From Sphingomonas sp. PP-F2F-A104-K0414 (GTDB lineage: Bacteria; Pseudomonadota; Alphaproteobacteria; Sphingomonadales; Sphingomonadaceae), in the NCBI RefSeq assembly GCF_004340945.1, contig NZ_SLYD01000002.1:611557-675556 (forward strand): a stretch of DNA of 64,000 nucleotides, in the 5' to 3' direction. Positions 54,240 to 63,453 of this stretch are shown here, piece after piece (the stretch's first letter is position 1; each line of letters begins with the position of its first letter). Position numbers and translations under genes: made by a program. The notes under the pieces were generated by a model. That model did no database searches, had not been told where the DNA came from, and worked only from the letters and a program-made list of their open reading frames with translations.

Positions 54240-57236
54240 TCAGAAACTGGTCGTCACGCCGAAGGTGAAGATGCGGCCGCTGCGGGTGTAGACGAGCGTC
54301 CGGTCGGTCGAGAGATCGGTGAACTGCTCGATCGGCCGATTGGTGACGTTGATCCCCTCAACGACGAAGCGCAGATTCTCGGCGGGGCTGTAGCGGACCT
54401 GGAAATCGACGTTGTTGGTCGGGCGGATGCCGTCGCCGACATTGGCGTTGCCGCCTGCGCCGGTCAGATACCGGCTGCGATAGGCGGTCGAGACACGTGC
54501 ACCGAAGCGTTCGGTCTCGAAGTAGAGCGTCGCGTTGGCGGCCCATTTCGACAGATTGTAGAGCGGGATGCTTTTGACGACGCCGTTGTAGACCGCGGTC
54601 TGGTCGCCATCGATCCAGGTGCCGTTCGCGACGATGCCGAACCCGTCGAACGGCGCGGGCAGGAAGGTGAAGTCGTGCTGGAACGCGGCCTCGATACCCT
54701 TGATGCTGGCCCCGTCCCCGTTGATCGGGCGCGTGTAGTTGTACGGCGTCGTACCGTCCTGGCCCGGCAACAGCAGCGAGACCGGGAAGCCCGTCGCACT
54801 GTAGGGAACCTGCGACGTCTCCGACGTGATGAAGCTGTTGAGGTCCTTCCAGAAGAAGCCGACCGACGCGAAGCCGTTGCGATCCATGTAATATTCGAGC
54901 CCCGCCTCCGCCGAAGTCGACCGGAACGGCTGTAGATTGGGGTTGCCGACGGAGACGGACCCACCGAACGGCGCCACGGTCAGCGTTCCCGCTGCGGCAA
55001 GTTGAGGAAGGCCGGGACGGTTGACGTTGCGACTGGCGGAAGCACGCGCGATCAGCTTCGGCGTGATGTCGAGCGCGACGTTGAGCGCGGGCAGCCAATC
55101 GTCATTGCTGGTCCCGACCGTCACCGGCTGAAGCGTGGTCACGCCGTTGGTCGCGGTGGCGAGCGACCCGCTGGAGACCAGATCGGTGTGATAGTAGCGG
55201 ACGCCGGCATTACCGCGCAGCCGCATCGACCCGATATCGGTGTCGAGATCGAGCTGCGTGAAGCCCGCCCAGGTCTTTTCCCGAATGCGAAAGTCGCTGC
55301 CCGCGGTCAGGTTGGCGGCGGTCAAATCCCGGTTGTTGCCGAGCAGCGCGTAGATCCCGGCAATGTCGCCGCCGATATACGGGAGCAGACTATCGCGGTT
55401 GATGACGTATTTCAGCGCGTCGGGTATCGCGCGATCGCTGGTCGCCGCGGTGCCGTAGAAGATGTTGGTGAGATACTGATACCCGCTGTTGGTGAAGCGC
55501 TTATACTCGCCGCCAACCTCCAGCTTCAGGATCGGCGTGAGGTCGTAGACCGCCTGAAGCTGACCGTTGAGATAGTCGCTCTTGATCATGTTCTCCTGCG
55601 TCACCAACCGTTGGACGTTCCAGTTCGCCGGGTTGGTGAGATCGAAGCCGTAGGTGTTCACGGGGATCGTCGGCTGCATGTCGAAACTGAACGCGGTGTT
55701 GCGAGCCTGCAGGAAGATCTTGTCGAACGTCGGCTGGACGAAATTCGACTTCTGGTAGCCGCCGAGCGCGGTCAGCTTCAGCCGATCGCCGACGTCCCAG
55801 CTGACATTCGCCACCGCCTGGTAGAAGTCGGTCTGGTTCTCGACACGGTGATGCTCGGTGCGCTGATCGATCCCGGTATAGCTGGCGGCGACGAGCGAAT
55901 TGCCCTGGATCGTTGCGGACCGGATGACCTGCGTGCCGCTGACGTTGCCGGTCAGCGCGTTATAGCCGCCCGCCGCGATCGCCCAGTCGTCGCGCTTGTC
56001 GGCAAGATGTCCGTACAGCAGGTCGACATCGATCTTGAAATTGTCGCCGGGATGATATTGCAGCGCGCTCGTGACGCCGATCCGCTCACGATCGGTGTAC
56101 CAGGTCGATGGCGATTGCGCCTGAGGCGCGAAGATCGTGCCGCCGCGCAGCAGCGCCCGTGTCGCCGCGTCGATCTCGGGACCGATATTGTTGGCGCCGT
56201 AGGTAACCTTGCCCCAGTTCCAGTTGCGATAGCCATATTCGTTGTTGCGCACCTTAGAATAGGCGACCGAGACGAGCGCGCCGAAATCGCCCTGACGCTG
56301 CGAGAACAAGCCGACGAGCCGCGGGGTGACGCCGCTGGTCTGATCGTTCGTCTGGGCCTTCGCGGACAGCACGATCTTCTGGCCGTCATAGTCGAACGGC
56401 TTGGCGGTGAAGAGCTGTACGGTGCCGGCGATGCCGCCCTCGTCCTGGTTGGCGGCGTAGCTTTTTTGCACGCTCACGCGGTTGAACAGCTCGGACGCGA
56501 ACAGGCTGAAATCGAAGCCGCGGCTACGGCTGACATTGCCGCGGTTGTCCATGCCGGAGGCGGTGTTGCCGAGCACCTCCATGCCGTTCAGCTGCGTGCG
56601 CGTGAAATCGGGGCCGAGACCGCGCAGCGCGATCTGGCGTCCCTCGCCCGTGTCGCGGGTGATTGCGACACCGGGAACACGTTGCAGTGCCTCGGCGAGG
56701 TTCATGTCGGGGAACGCGGCGATGTCCGACGCCACGATATTGTCCTCGGTCCCGACCGCGCGACGCTTCAGGTCCTGCGCCGCCAGCAGGCTGCTGCGAT
56801 AGCCGTTGACGACGATGTCCGGTGTGGACTCCGGCGTTTCACGCGCGAGCGTGGTCGCCTGCACAGCGGTGGCCGCAACGACTGGCGCGTGCGTGCCAAC
56901 AGTGCTTGGCGCCGGCGGTGCCTGGTCCCGGCGGAGGATAGTCACACCGTTGCTCTCGACCGGACGCAGACCCGTCCCGCGTAGCAGCATCGCGAGCGCT
57001 GCCGACGTGCTGAGCCGCCCACTAACGCCCTTGGTCCGCTGCCCGCGAACGAGCGCGGGCGCGGCGATGACCTGCATGCCGGTGACGCTCGAATAGGCCG
57101 ACAGCGCCGGTGCGAGATCGCCCGCGGGAATGGCAAACATCCGTGCGCTTGTAGACTGCGCATCCGCCACCGTCGGTGCGGCTAAAGCGAACGCTACCAA
57201 GGCCAGTGCCGACGTTCCGTGAAACCGCGTCATCAT
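54240..57236 (-). CDS. STN-domain TonB-dependent receptor (Fec-type transducer)
   Basis: A 998-residue outer-membrane receptor. Signal peptide (to VADAQ), then an STN/secretin-TonB N-terminal domain (about 25-110: FAIPAGDLAPALSAYSSVTG, ALAMLLRGTGLRPV) that can signal to a FecR protein. A TonB box DIVVNGYR, plug (LAEALQRVPGVAITRDTGEG) and barrel of the Caulobacter type follow, ending TFGVTTSF. The start at 57236 has GGGGG at good spacing. It is encoded downstream of the sigma/FecR pair, so it should both import a ligand and report its presence. Confidence 0.93.
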   Translation of the reverse strand: MMTRFHGTSALALVAFALAAPTVADAQSTSARMFAIPAGDLAPALSAYSSVTGMQVIAAPALVRGQRTKGVSGRLSTSAALAMLLRGTGLRPVESNGVTILRRDQAPPAPSTVGTHAPVVAATAVQATTLARETPESTPDIVVNGYRSSLLAAQDLKRRAVGTEDNIVASDIAAFPDMNLAEALQRVPGVAITRDTGEGRQIALRGLGPDFTRTQLNGMEVLGNTASGMDNRGNVSRSRGFDFSLFASELFNRVSVQKSYAANQDEGGIAGTVQLFTAKPFDYDGQKIVLSAKAQTNDQTSGVTPRLVGLFSQRQGDFGALVSVAYSKVRNNEYGYRNWNWGKVTYGANNIGPEIDAATRALLRGGTIFAPQAQSPSTWYTDRERIGVTSALQYHPGDNFKIDVDLLYGHLADKRDDWAIAAGGYNALTGNVSGTQVIRSATIQGNSLVAASYTGIDQRTEHHRVENQTDFYQAVANVSWDVGDRLKLTALGGYQKSNFVQPTFDKIFLQARNTAFSFDMQPTIPVNTYGFDLTNPANWNVQRLVTQENMIKSDYLNGQLQAVYDLTPILKLEVGGEYKRFTNSGYQYLTNIFYGTAATSDRAIPDALKYVINRDSLLPYIGGDIAGIYALLGNNRDLTAANLTAGSDFRIREKTWAGFTQLDLDTDIGSMRLRGNAGVRYYHTDLVSSGSLATATNGVTTLQPVTVGTSNDDWLPALNVALDITPKLIARASASRNVNRPGLPQLAAAGTLTVAPFGGSVSVGNPNLQPFRSTSAEAGLEYYMDRNGFASVGFFWKDLNSFITSETSQVPYSATGFPVSLLLPGQDGTTPYNYTRPINGDGASIKGIEAAFQHDFTFLPAPFDGFGIVANGTWIDGDQTAVYNGVVKSIPLYNLSKWAANATLYFETERFGARVSTAYRSRYLTGAGGNANVGDGIRPTNNVDFQVRYSPAENLRFVVEGINVTNRPIEQFTDLSTDRTLVYTRSGRIFTFGVTTSF

Positions 57237-57314
57237 ATTCCCCCGTCTTGGCGCCATCGGACGCCACCCGGAGGGAAGACGGCCGGCGCCGCCAAATCCG
57301 GACAGTGTTTTTCG

Positions 57315-58169
57315 TCAGTGCGCGGTTTCCAGCGTCAACGTCCCCCGCCGCTCGGTTACCGTGAAGCCGAACCCGCTGCCGATCGCGTTCAGAAACTGGT
57401 CCGGATGATCGGTGCGAAATCGTCCGAACACCGTCGTCGATGCCAGCGGTTCCGCCGGACGTGCGATCCTGACACCCCCCTGGCGATCGAGAATTTCGAC
57501 CAGATCGTCCAGGCGCATACCCGCCGTGTCGATCCAGCCCTTCCGCCAGTCGGGCAACACCGGATCGAACCGCGTCGGCGCTGCCGCCACGCCGTCGCGG
57601 ACGGCGCTGCGGTACCCGGCCCGGACCACGACGCCGCGCGGCGCCCCGACCGGATCGAAGCCGACCGCGCCGCGGTAGACCGCCAGTGCAACCTGAGTCC
57701 GGGTCACATCGAGGTCGAACGCGGTGCCGAGGACGCGTGTCTCGCTGGCACCGGCGCGCACGACGAAAGGGCGCGCCACGTCATGCCGCACATCGAAGAA
57801 CGCCTGTCCCGCAAGTAATTCGGCGCGGCGCTGTCGGTCCGCATAGACAATTCGAAGCCGTGTCGCGCCGTTGAGCGAGACGGTCGAACCGTCCGCCAGC
57901 GTCACGGTCGTGCGTTCCCCCGCTCGGGTCGCGAACGTACGCGTCGAAATCGGCGCCACAGTCGGTTTGCCGATAAACGAGCCGGCGCCCACGAACAGCA
58001 GGGCGATGGCGACCGGCGCCGTTGCAACTGCCGCGATGGCGGATCGCCGTCGACGCCTGAGCGACCGGACCTGCTCGTCCGAGAGGCGACCGCAGCGCTT
58101 CGCCGCCGTCTGCAATGCGTCTGCGAGCGCGGCTTCGCTCACCGATGGTCCACTGCTGGCGGCGGTCAC
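57315..58169 (-). CDS. FecR-type anti-sigma/signal protein
   Basis: A 284-residue inner-membrane protein. The cytoplasmic N-terminus (about 1-40) should hold the sigma factor; one membrane helix (about 42-65, AIAAVATAPVAIALLFVGAG) leads to the periplasmic FecR domain (TRAGERTTVTLADGSTVSLN, AFFDVRHDVARPFVVRAGAS, VLGTAFDLDV). Its ATG overlaps the sigma stop (ATGA). The C-terminus (LDDLVEILDRQGGVRIA) is the part expected to contact the STN domain. Confidence 0.92.
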   Translation of the reverse strand: MTAASSGPSVSEAALADALQTAAKRCGRLSDEQVRSLRRRRRSAIAAVATAPVAIALLFVGAGSFIGKPTVAPISTRTFATRAGERTTVTLADGSTVSLNGATRLRIVYADRQRRAELLAGQAFFDVRHDVARPFVVRAGASETRVLGTAFDLDVTRTQVALAVYRGAVGFDPVGAPRGVVVRAGYRSAVRDGVAAAPTRFDPVLPDWRKGWIDTAGMRLDDLVEILDRQGGVRIARPAEPLASTTVFGRFRTDHPDQFLNAIGSGFGFTVTERRGTLTLETAH

Positions 58170-58732
58170 GCGCCGGCCTCCATCGTGAAGCCGCGCTTGG
58201 CGAGCGCGCCACGCAGGTCCTGAAAGGCGCGGACGACATGCTTCTCCACCGCCGCCATGCTCATGTCGAGGCTCTGGGCGATCGTGTCGGTCCTAAGACC
58301 GTCGAGCCGTTTCCGCAGGAAGATCTCGCGGCGCAGCGGCGGCATACGCTCGAGCGCGTCGGCCATGATTACGACAGCACGACGGAAGGCCAGCACCCTG
58401 TCGGCAGTCGGCTGCGGGCAGACGATCGCCTCGTCGAGTTCGACATGCGTGGAGCGCCGCGCGGCGCGGTGATGATCGAGCAGCAGGTTGCGCGCGATCG
58501 CAAAACAGAGCGCCTTCATGTCGTTGACCCGCGCGGTCGCCTGATAGGCGAACAGCCGCAGATAGGTTTCCTGCACCACATCGTCGCCATCGGCATGGTG
58601 ATCCAGCCGACCTCGCACGAAACGCCGCAACGCGCCCGCCAGTTCGGCATCCGGATATTCCAGCGCCAGACTGTGATTGGGTAACGGGCCGTTGCCGATA
58701 CCATCGACAAGAAATGCTCTGCTGCTCACCAC
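58166..58732 (-). CDS. FecI-type ECF sigma factor
   Basis: A 188-residue extracytoplasmic-function sigma factor: region 2 (ADGDDVVQETYLRLFAY) and region 4 (LERMPPLRREIFLRKRLDGL, SLDMSMAAVEKHVVRAF) of the FecI-like group. The start is GTG at 58732 or the next GTG at 58729. Together with FecR and the STN receptor it forms a cell-surface signalling system controlling the receptor operon and perhaps the NLP-like gene. Confidence 0.92.
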   Translation of the reverse strand: MVSSRAFLVDGIGNGPLPNHSLALEYPDAELAGALRRFVRGRLDHHADGDDVVQETYLRLFAYQATARVNDMKALCFAIARNLLLDHHRAARRSTHVELDEAIVCPQPTADRVLAFRRAVVIMADALERMPPLRREIFLRKRLDGLRTDTIAQSLDMSMAAVEKHVVRAFQDLRGALAKRGFTMEAGA

Positions 58733-59049
58733 GCCCCCGTCTGCAGTTCCGGAGCGGCTTATGAGACGATCGTGAAGGCAGAATGACAGCGACCGAAATC
58801 GTTGATCGGTACACGGCCCTACCCCTCTGCCGAGCTTCGGCTTGGCGAACAGCTCGTCCCGTTGGAAAGAGGTCGGCGCGGTCGCTGGCTTACGGCCGCG
58901 CGGCCCTATGTCCGGCTTCCAGGCGCACCGGCGGCCTTGACGAAGGCGTGGACGATCGTCGGCACGCGAAGCTCGAACGGGGTCGGTACGAAACCGAAAC
59001 GAAGGGTGAACTCGCCGCCGTCGACGATGCAGGGACGGTCCCTGGTTAA

Positions 59050-59530
59050 GCCGTCATCGTCGACCTCCATGGCAAAACGATACACCAGCCCGATCGGCCG
59101 CAGCAGCGCGAAGGGCCGCGGCGCGGGCAATGTCGAAAACCTCGGCGAAGTCGTGCGGCGTATCGGCTGCGACCAGCACCTGCGTAGGCTTGTTCTAAGC
59201 CAACTCGCCAGAGGCACTCGCACCGAGATGCGCGCCTGCCACACCCGGACCGTCGAAGTCGGAGCCCCGCAAGGTCGCGGTACGCACGCGCGGGGTCGCG
59301 TCCTGCCAGTCGCGCACCACCTTGGCGAGGATCGCGTGCTTCGCGCCGGTCGGGATCAGCGGCATGCCCGCGGTACGCGGTGCCGTCTTGGGCCCAAGCT
59401 GGTAAAGATTGCCGATAAATACCACACGCTCGCCCGTGCCCAGAGCGTTGCCTCCGGACTCTCCTGGCAGAGCCGCCGGCTTCTGCGAAGACGACGGTGA
59501 CTCGAAAACCCTGTTCCAAAACGGTCAAGC
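59050..59530 (-). pseudogene. Broken NAD-dependent epimerase
   Basis: Remains of a nucleoside-diphosphate-sugar epimerase: ERVVFIGNLYQLGPKT, PLIPTGAKHAILAKV, VRTATLRGSDFDGPGV in one frame (59425-59195), then an in-frame TAG at 59195-59197, then NKPTQVLVAADTPHDFAEVF in the same frame. The N-terminal dinucleotide-binding part and the C-terminus are absent or scrambled. A separate protein-like tail is readable at 58906-59100. Confidence 0.65.
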
Positions 59531-60637
59531 CGGGTCCTACGTGATGTGCCGGGGGCGCCCGCCCTCCCCGCCTGAACGAACGGCAGGCTATGATCGTCGA
59601 CCGAAAGCGGCCCGGCAGCTTTCCACCAAATTCGCAAAAGACCGGCGGCCATTTTCCGACGACGCGTATTCTTTCGGGGCACCTTCAACCATCAAGCTGG
59701 TACCAGGCGGGTGGCACTGACCAGCTGGCAAGTTTAGTCATCCTACACCGCGGCTGCGACGCCGCACGACATACCATATTGGCCGCTGTCTTTGCGCGGC
59801 GTGTATTCAGGCAATGGGCTGTCTGGATCATTCGGATATGCGGGGATCAACACTCAGCGGACGCGGACCGCCCTGGTCTGCTTGAAGACGCCGTTAATCC
59901 GGCCCCTCATTTCATGCAAGGCTTTAGAAGGTCGAAGAACAATTTTGATTCGATGATATCTTTGATCGCTTTGGCGTCCTGATGGTGCGCATAGACTTCA
60001 GCACCCCACGTGCGACTTCCATTTACAAGGCCAACTGTGAATTATGGCGGTTCTGTCGTGAGCATCGATGCCTGACTGTGGACTGTCCTGCAGAAGGAAT
60101 TTTCTCACCTTTGTCACACCAGCCCAAAACTTTAAGACGGCAGGATGCGACACGTGGCCAGCAGCTGCCGACAAAGAATAATGTTCCCTTCCCGATCAAC
60201 GACGAAAGCTGTGCGCGAACATGCCTGCCGTCACCTTGGTCTGGGATGAAGCGCTCGTTCAAGAGAGCAGACGGACTGCATCACGCAACCCAAGGCAAAT
60301 TCAGCTGGTGGGGCAACGAGTGAGCCAGCCGAAGCAAAGAGCTTTAAGTCGCTGATCTCTCAGCATAAAACTCAAGTAGGTGGCGGAGCGGGTGGCCATC
60401 ATATCGAGTGGCGTTAGCTGTTCAATTTACACAAAAGTTTTTGGGCCACCCCCGCCACATACCATGCAATATACCATACCAATGAATTTTGCATGTGTGG
60501 CTGGTATAGCCGTATTCGAACTTCAGCCTAGGATCACCGGGTAGCTGTTCCGAAAGCCTGGCTATTTGCCCTCTACGAAACGAGCTGACGATATGAAAAC
60601 CTACCGGCGGTTGCGAAGCTGAGGGTAGGCGCAGTGT
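59531..60637. other. Gene-poor stretch
   Basis: About 1.1 kb. A 113-residue frame at 59982-60323 (plus) and an overlapping minus frame at 60023-60262 are both open but neither has a ribosome site or known motif. A+T content is higher than in the rest of the window. I support no gene here. Confidence 0.4.
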
Positions 60638-60761
60638 TTAAGCGTCGAACTCCGGCCATTCCTCATCAGGATAGATTCCCGAGGAATGAGCAGCCAGATT
60701 TCTGCAGGATGCCGCCAGATAAGCCCTATGCATCCCTTCGGCGTCGTCAGTATATTGCGAT

Positions 60762-61001
60762 ATGCCGGCTTCTCCCGATCCAAACGTCCCATTGCGCTCG
60801 TCGCGATACTTCATCGAAGGGGAGGACGTTGGCCTGTCAGGCGGAACGTCCCGAGATTGCCGTTATATTAAAGGGTCGAGAGCCTTCACGGAGTGGATGG
60901 TGGGCTTTCGGGAGGGATGTGCAGCGCGCTTCGATCTCACCGATGACATGATAATCTGCCCTCCCTATGCCCCGAACTCGGGACCTTCCTCATCAGGATA
61001 G
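60762..61001 (+). CDS. RMF-like small protein
   Basis: A 79-residue open frame. The middle (EGEDVGLSGGTSRDCRYIKG, then EWMVGFREGCAARF) follows the ribosome modulation factor/CrpP pattern: Gly-spaced helix, Cys-x-Tyr, then Trp-x-x-Gly-Phe-Arg-Glu. Such small proteins dimerise ribosomes or bind small partners in stress. No clear ribosome site precedes ATG 60762, so the start is unsure. The 3' end overlaps one copy of the tail repeat on the other strand. Confidence 0.5.
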   Translation: MPASPDPNVPLRSSRYFIEGEDVGLSGGTSRDCRYIKGSRAFTEWMVGFREGCAARFDLTDDMIICPPYAPNSGPSSSG

Positions 61002-61081
61002 AACGCGTGGGGATCGTGAACCGGCCTCGCTGTGGCATGTAGTTAACCGAGCTTTCACGCCTTTCTGCGATCGAAGGGCTG

Positions 61082-61417
61082 ATGAATTTGCATGAGTATA
61101 CAGGCCTTAAGCCCTGTCGGCACCCGACCGATGAACGCGTCGCCGTCCGGCGTCCTATCCACCTGCCTGCATTCTTGATCGCCTCTGGGGGCGAGCGGTT
61201 TTCTGCGACCCTTCTTGATGTTTCGACGCATGGCTTCCGGATCAGCTCCGGATACCCGACAACGATTGGCCGATTTCTCGCGGTCGACATCCCGGCGTTC
61301 GCTCGATACTCAGGATGGGTGGCTTGGGCCTACCAATTTGAGTTTGGCTTTGACGTGGCCAATCCGCTCCCCGACGAAGTCGTGAACCATCTACAGCGGT
61401 TGGCCGCTGCCGACTAA
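61082..61417 (+). CDS. PilZ-domain protein
   Basis: A 111-residue stand-alone PilZ domain, a cyclic-di-GMP receptor fold. The Arg-rich entry (RVAVRRPIHLPA) and DVSTHGFRI (D-x-S-x-x-G) are the ligand motif pieces; the spacing is shortened but recognisable. It could respond to cyclic-di-GMP made by proteins such as that at 25238-27382. The start at 61082 lies in an ATG directly after a GGGCTG stretch; no strong ribosome site. Confidence 0.75.
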   Translation: MNLHEYTGLKPCRHPTDERVAVRRPIHLPAFLIASGGERFSATLLDVSTHGFRISSGYPTTIGRFLAVDIPAFARYSGWVAWAYQFEFGFDVANPLPDEVVNHLQRLAAAD

Positions 61418-61496
61418 CGTGAGACATCATCTCGGACCGTTCGTCACCGGGATATAACGCGTGCGGACCGGGAATCGTGGCCGCGGCCGAGCCCGT

Positions 61497-61706
61497 TCAG
61501 CCCTCGACGAGCTTCAAACGCCAGTTGCCGTCATGCGCTGGCCGCCCCGTGGCCTGCAGAAGCGCGATCGCTCGTTCTTCGTAAAATTGGGCTAGGTCCA
61601 TATGAAATTCCATCACCGGCACGGTCACGGCTAATGTCGCCAGCATGACGTGATGGCGCCGACAGGCCTCAAGGTCGATCAGATTGAAATCGGGCGGAAA
61701 CAGCAT
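61497..61706 (-). CDS. Small hypothetical protein
   Basis: A 69-residue protein with a good ribosome site (AGAGGACT) before ATG 61706. Sequence MLFPPDFNLIDLEACRRHHV..., helical, ending NWRLKLVEG. No membrane segment, no recognised family. It sits within the tail-repeat array. Confidence 0.55.
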   Translation of the reverse strand: MLFPPDFNLIDLEACRRHHVMLATLAVTVPVMEFHMDLAQFYEERAIALLQATGRPAHDGNWRLKLVEG

Positions 61707-61954
61707 GTTAGTCCTCTGCAGGATCTAGGTTTACACTGCAAAAACCATGCCTCAGTCTGAGTGTATTTTGGGTCAGTACGAGTGGAATTGTAAGCAAGCA
61801 ATGTCGGCGGGAACACGCGCGCATTCTCGATCAATGACCGGACGCCGAGCTCTTCCTCATGAGGATAGAGCGCAGGTCTGCAATCGTACTGAGCCAAAGC
61901 AGTAGGCCGGGCGATCCTGTTCGACGATCGTTGCCTAGGTTTCGGTGAATACCA

Positions 61955-62173
61955 TTGGCTGAGACCCTGAGACCAGACGCGTTTGAGATCACGGCTGCTG
62001 AGGGGAAGGTGCTGATAGAGGCGCCGGGCGTTGTTGCGACGCTCAACGTCGAGGCGGCATCCACCCTATCTGACCAACTGCTCGCTGCATGCGGGTCAGC
62101 TAGGCTTCAACAGCGCCGTGCTATCGGTCAGAAGAAGATAGGCGAGCATAATCGCCCAGTCGACTGGGTCTGA
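61955..62173 (+). CDS. Small hypothetical protein, TTG start
   Basis: A 72-residue frame from TTG 61955: LRPDAFEITAAEGKVLIEAP then GVVATLNVEAASTLSDQLLAA reads like a compact beta-beta-helix domain. It stops one base before a copy of the tail repeat (HIRAN gene stop at 62174). No ribosome site; not recognised. Confidence 0.45.
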   Translation: MAETLRPDAFEITAAEGKVLIEAPGVVATLNVEAASTLSDQLLAACGSARLQQRRAIGQKKIGEHNRPVDWV

Positions 62174-62614
62174 CTAGGCGCCGAACTCTGGTCCCTCTTC
62201 GTCCGGATAGAACGCATGGGGATCGTACACCGCTCGCTGCGCCGGCCGCATCTGGCGGGAAGGAGGTCGCTTCTTAACGTCAGGGTCGGGCGGGGGCTGG
62301 GCAGGCAACCCGCCTCCGAACCGGATCCGGATATAGGTCCCGTTCCCGTGCATCGCCTGGAAGACTGCGGTCGCGTCGTCTTCCTTCATCCGTTTGCCGA
62401 TGAGGGGCGCACGCTCGGCGCTGACGTAGCCCAGCTACGTGCCGCGGTCGGACCAGACGACAACGGTGTTCGCGTCGAACGGGTTCTTCGGCTCGAGCCG
62501 CAGTTCCACCAGGTCACCCGGGGCGCACATCATGCACTCCATTCGCCTGTTGCTCTTGCTCGCGTCCTCGTTCGGGAAGTCGATTCCGACGATTGAGGTG
62601 GTGAGCTCGTCCAT
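62174..62614 (-). pseudogene. HIRAN-domain gene interrupted by an amber codon
   Basis: One continuous frame of 147 codons. From ATG 62614 it reads MDELTTSIVGIDFPNEDAS, then CAPGDLVELRLEPKNPFDAN and TVVVWSDRGT, then TAG (62435-62437), then LGYVSAERAPLIGKRM and GNGTYIRIRFGGG. These are the halves of one HIRAN domain; the TAG sits where Gln (CAG) is expected before LGYVS. HIRAN domains bind single-stranded DNA ends. The C-terminus after the domain ends with the tail HAFYPDEEGPEFGA found repeatedly nearby. It may be a recent nonsense mutation, suppression, or a sequencing error. Confidence 0.75.
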
Positions 62615-62679
62615 ATGCCACACCTGCGCGTTACTGAACGGGTGATCAAGTTTGCAAACCGTTATCCGGGTAGCCAGTG

Positions 62680-63252
62680 ATGGACATCGAAAAGTTCGAT
62701 CGGCTCTATCCTTCACCTGCACACGCAGCGGCCGCGGATTTGCGCGACCGGTATGCGCCCAAACATGTTCAGCCCGAGTCTAGGAGCTTGATCCCTGATC
62801 GCTCAGGCATCGTTATTGGAGTTGCCGCACTCACAGCGGCGATTTTAGGCGGTACGGCATACATGTTGACGGCAGGGCAAACGTTAAAGCCGACTGCTGG
62901 CAATAGGACGATTCAAGTCTCATCAGCAGTGCCGGCGGTAGAGCGGTTGGTTCCGATAGCACGCGTTGTGCCGGCTTCAGCCCAACCCAGGGTAGCGCCG
63001 CGGCGCACAATCGTAGTAGCTCCTGGAACTAGGCCGGCACCAAGGCTGGAAAAACCCGTTCATGAAAGAAAGGGGTCCTCTGGCTGGATCCTCGACCCAC
63101 TGTCAGGTGACGCGCTAGCCGCTGCGCTTGTCATCGATAAACAGCGGACGATCGAACTGAACGCGCGACAGTTGGGCAAAATGACGAAAGACGATATTCG
63201 GCCACTCCCCGCAACCGATGCTGACGGTGACAAGGATCCCGGTAGGTCGTAG
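62680..63252 (+). CDS. Single-pass membrane protein of unknown function
   Basis: A 190-residue protein from ATG 62680 (a GTG directly precedes it). Cytoplasmic head (MDIEKFDRLYPSPAHAAAAD), one membrane helix (about 43-66, IVIGVAALTAAILGGTAYML), then a Pro/Arg/Val-rich periplasmic linker and a C-terminal part with SGWILDPLSGDALAAALV. Divergent from the HIRAN gene. Not recognised. Confidence 0.6.
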   Translation: MDIEKFDRLYPSPAHAAAADLRDRYAPKHVQPESRSLIPDRSGIVIGVAALTAAILGGTAYMLTAGQTLKPTAGNRTIQVSSAVPAVERLVPIARVVPASAQPRVAPRRTIVVAPGTRPAPRLEKPVHERKGSSGWILDPLSGDALAAALVIDKQRTIELNARQLGKMTKDDIRPLPATDADGDKDPGRS

Positions 63253-63453
63253 GCGGTATGGTCGCTAATTTAGATAGTTCGCCCGAATCGATCGACTGCG
63301 AATAGGTTTCGCTTTGCGGTGGCAGAGATGACCAGATCGAACGCGCAGCGCGCCCTGCACAGGTTTCATGCCGACAATTCACGCGGCCCGCTGGTCCATG
63401 TCCATCCAGTATGTGCTTGCACGGGATTGGAAAAGTCATAGACTCGACGTCCC

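Larger units (their letters stand above)
60638..62230 (-). repeat. Five copies of a short HAFYPDEE-type tail sequence
   Basis: All on the minus strand: about 60638-60688, 60965-61021, 61430-61481, 61844-61890 and 62174-62230. Translated in the matching frame they give IYPDEEWPEFDA-stop, DPHAFYPDEEGPEFGA-stop, PHALYPGDERSE, RPALYPHEEELG and DPHAFYPDEEGPEFGA-stop. The last is the true C-terminus of the HIRAN gene. Spacing is 330-465 bases, with a small gene in most intervals. Confidence 0.7.

Noticed and set aside
55002..56984. Long plus-strand open frame of 660 codons
   Set aside because: Antisense shadow of the STN-domain TonB receptor.
59982..60323. 113-codon plus-strand frame
   Set aside because: No ribosome site, no motif, and an equally open frame on the other strand.
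60638..62230. Integron cassette array with attC sites
   Set aside because: The recurrent sequence codes a protein tail and lacks the paired inverted core sites (GTTRRRY/RYYYAAC) and there is no integron integrase in the window.
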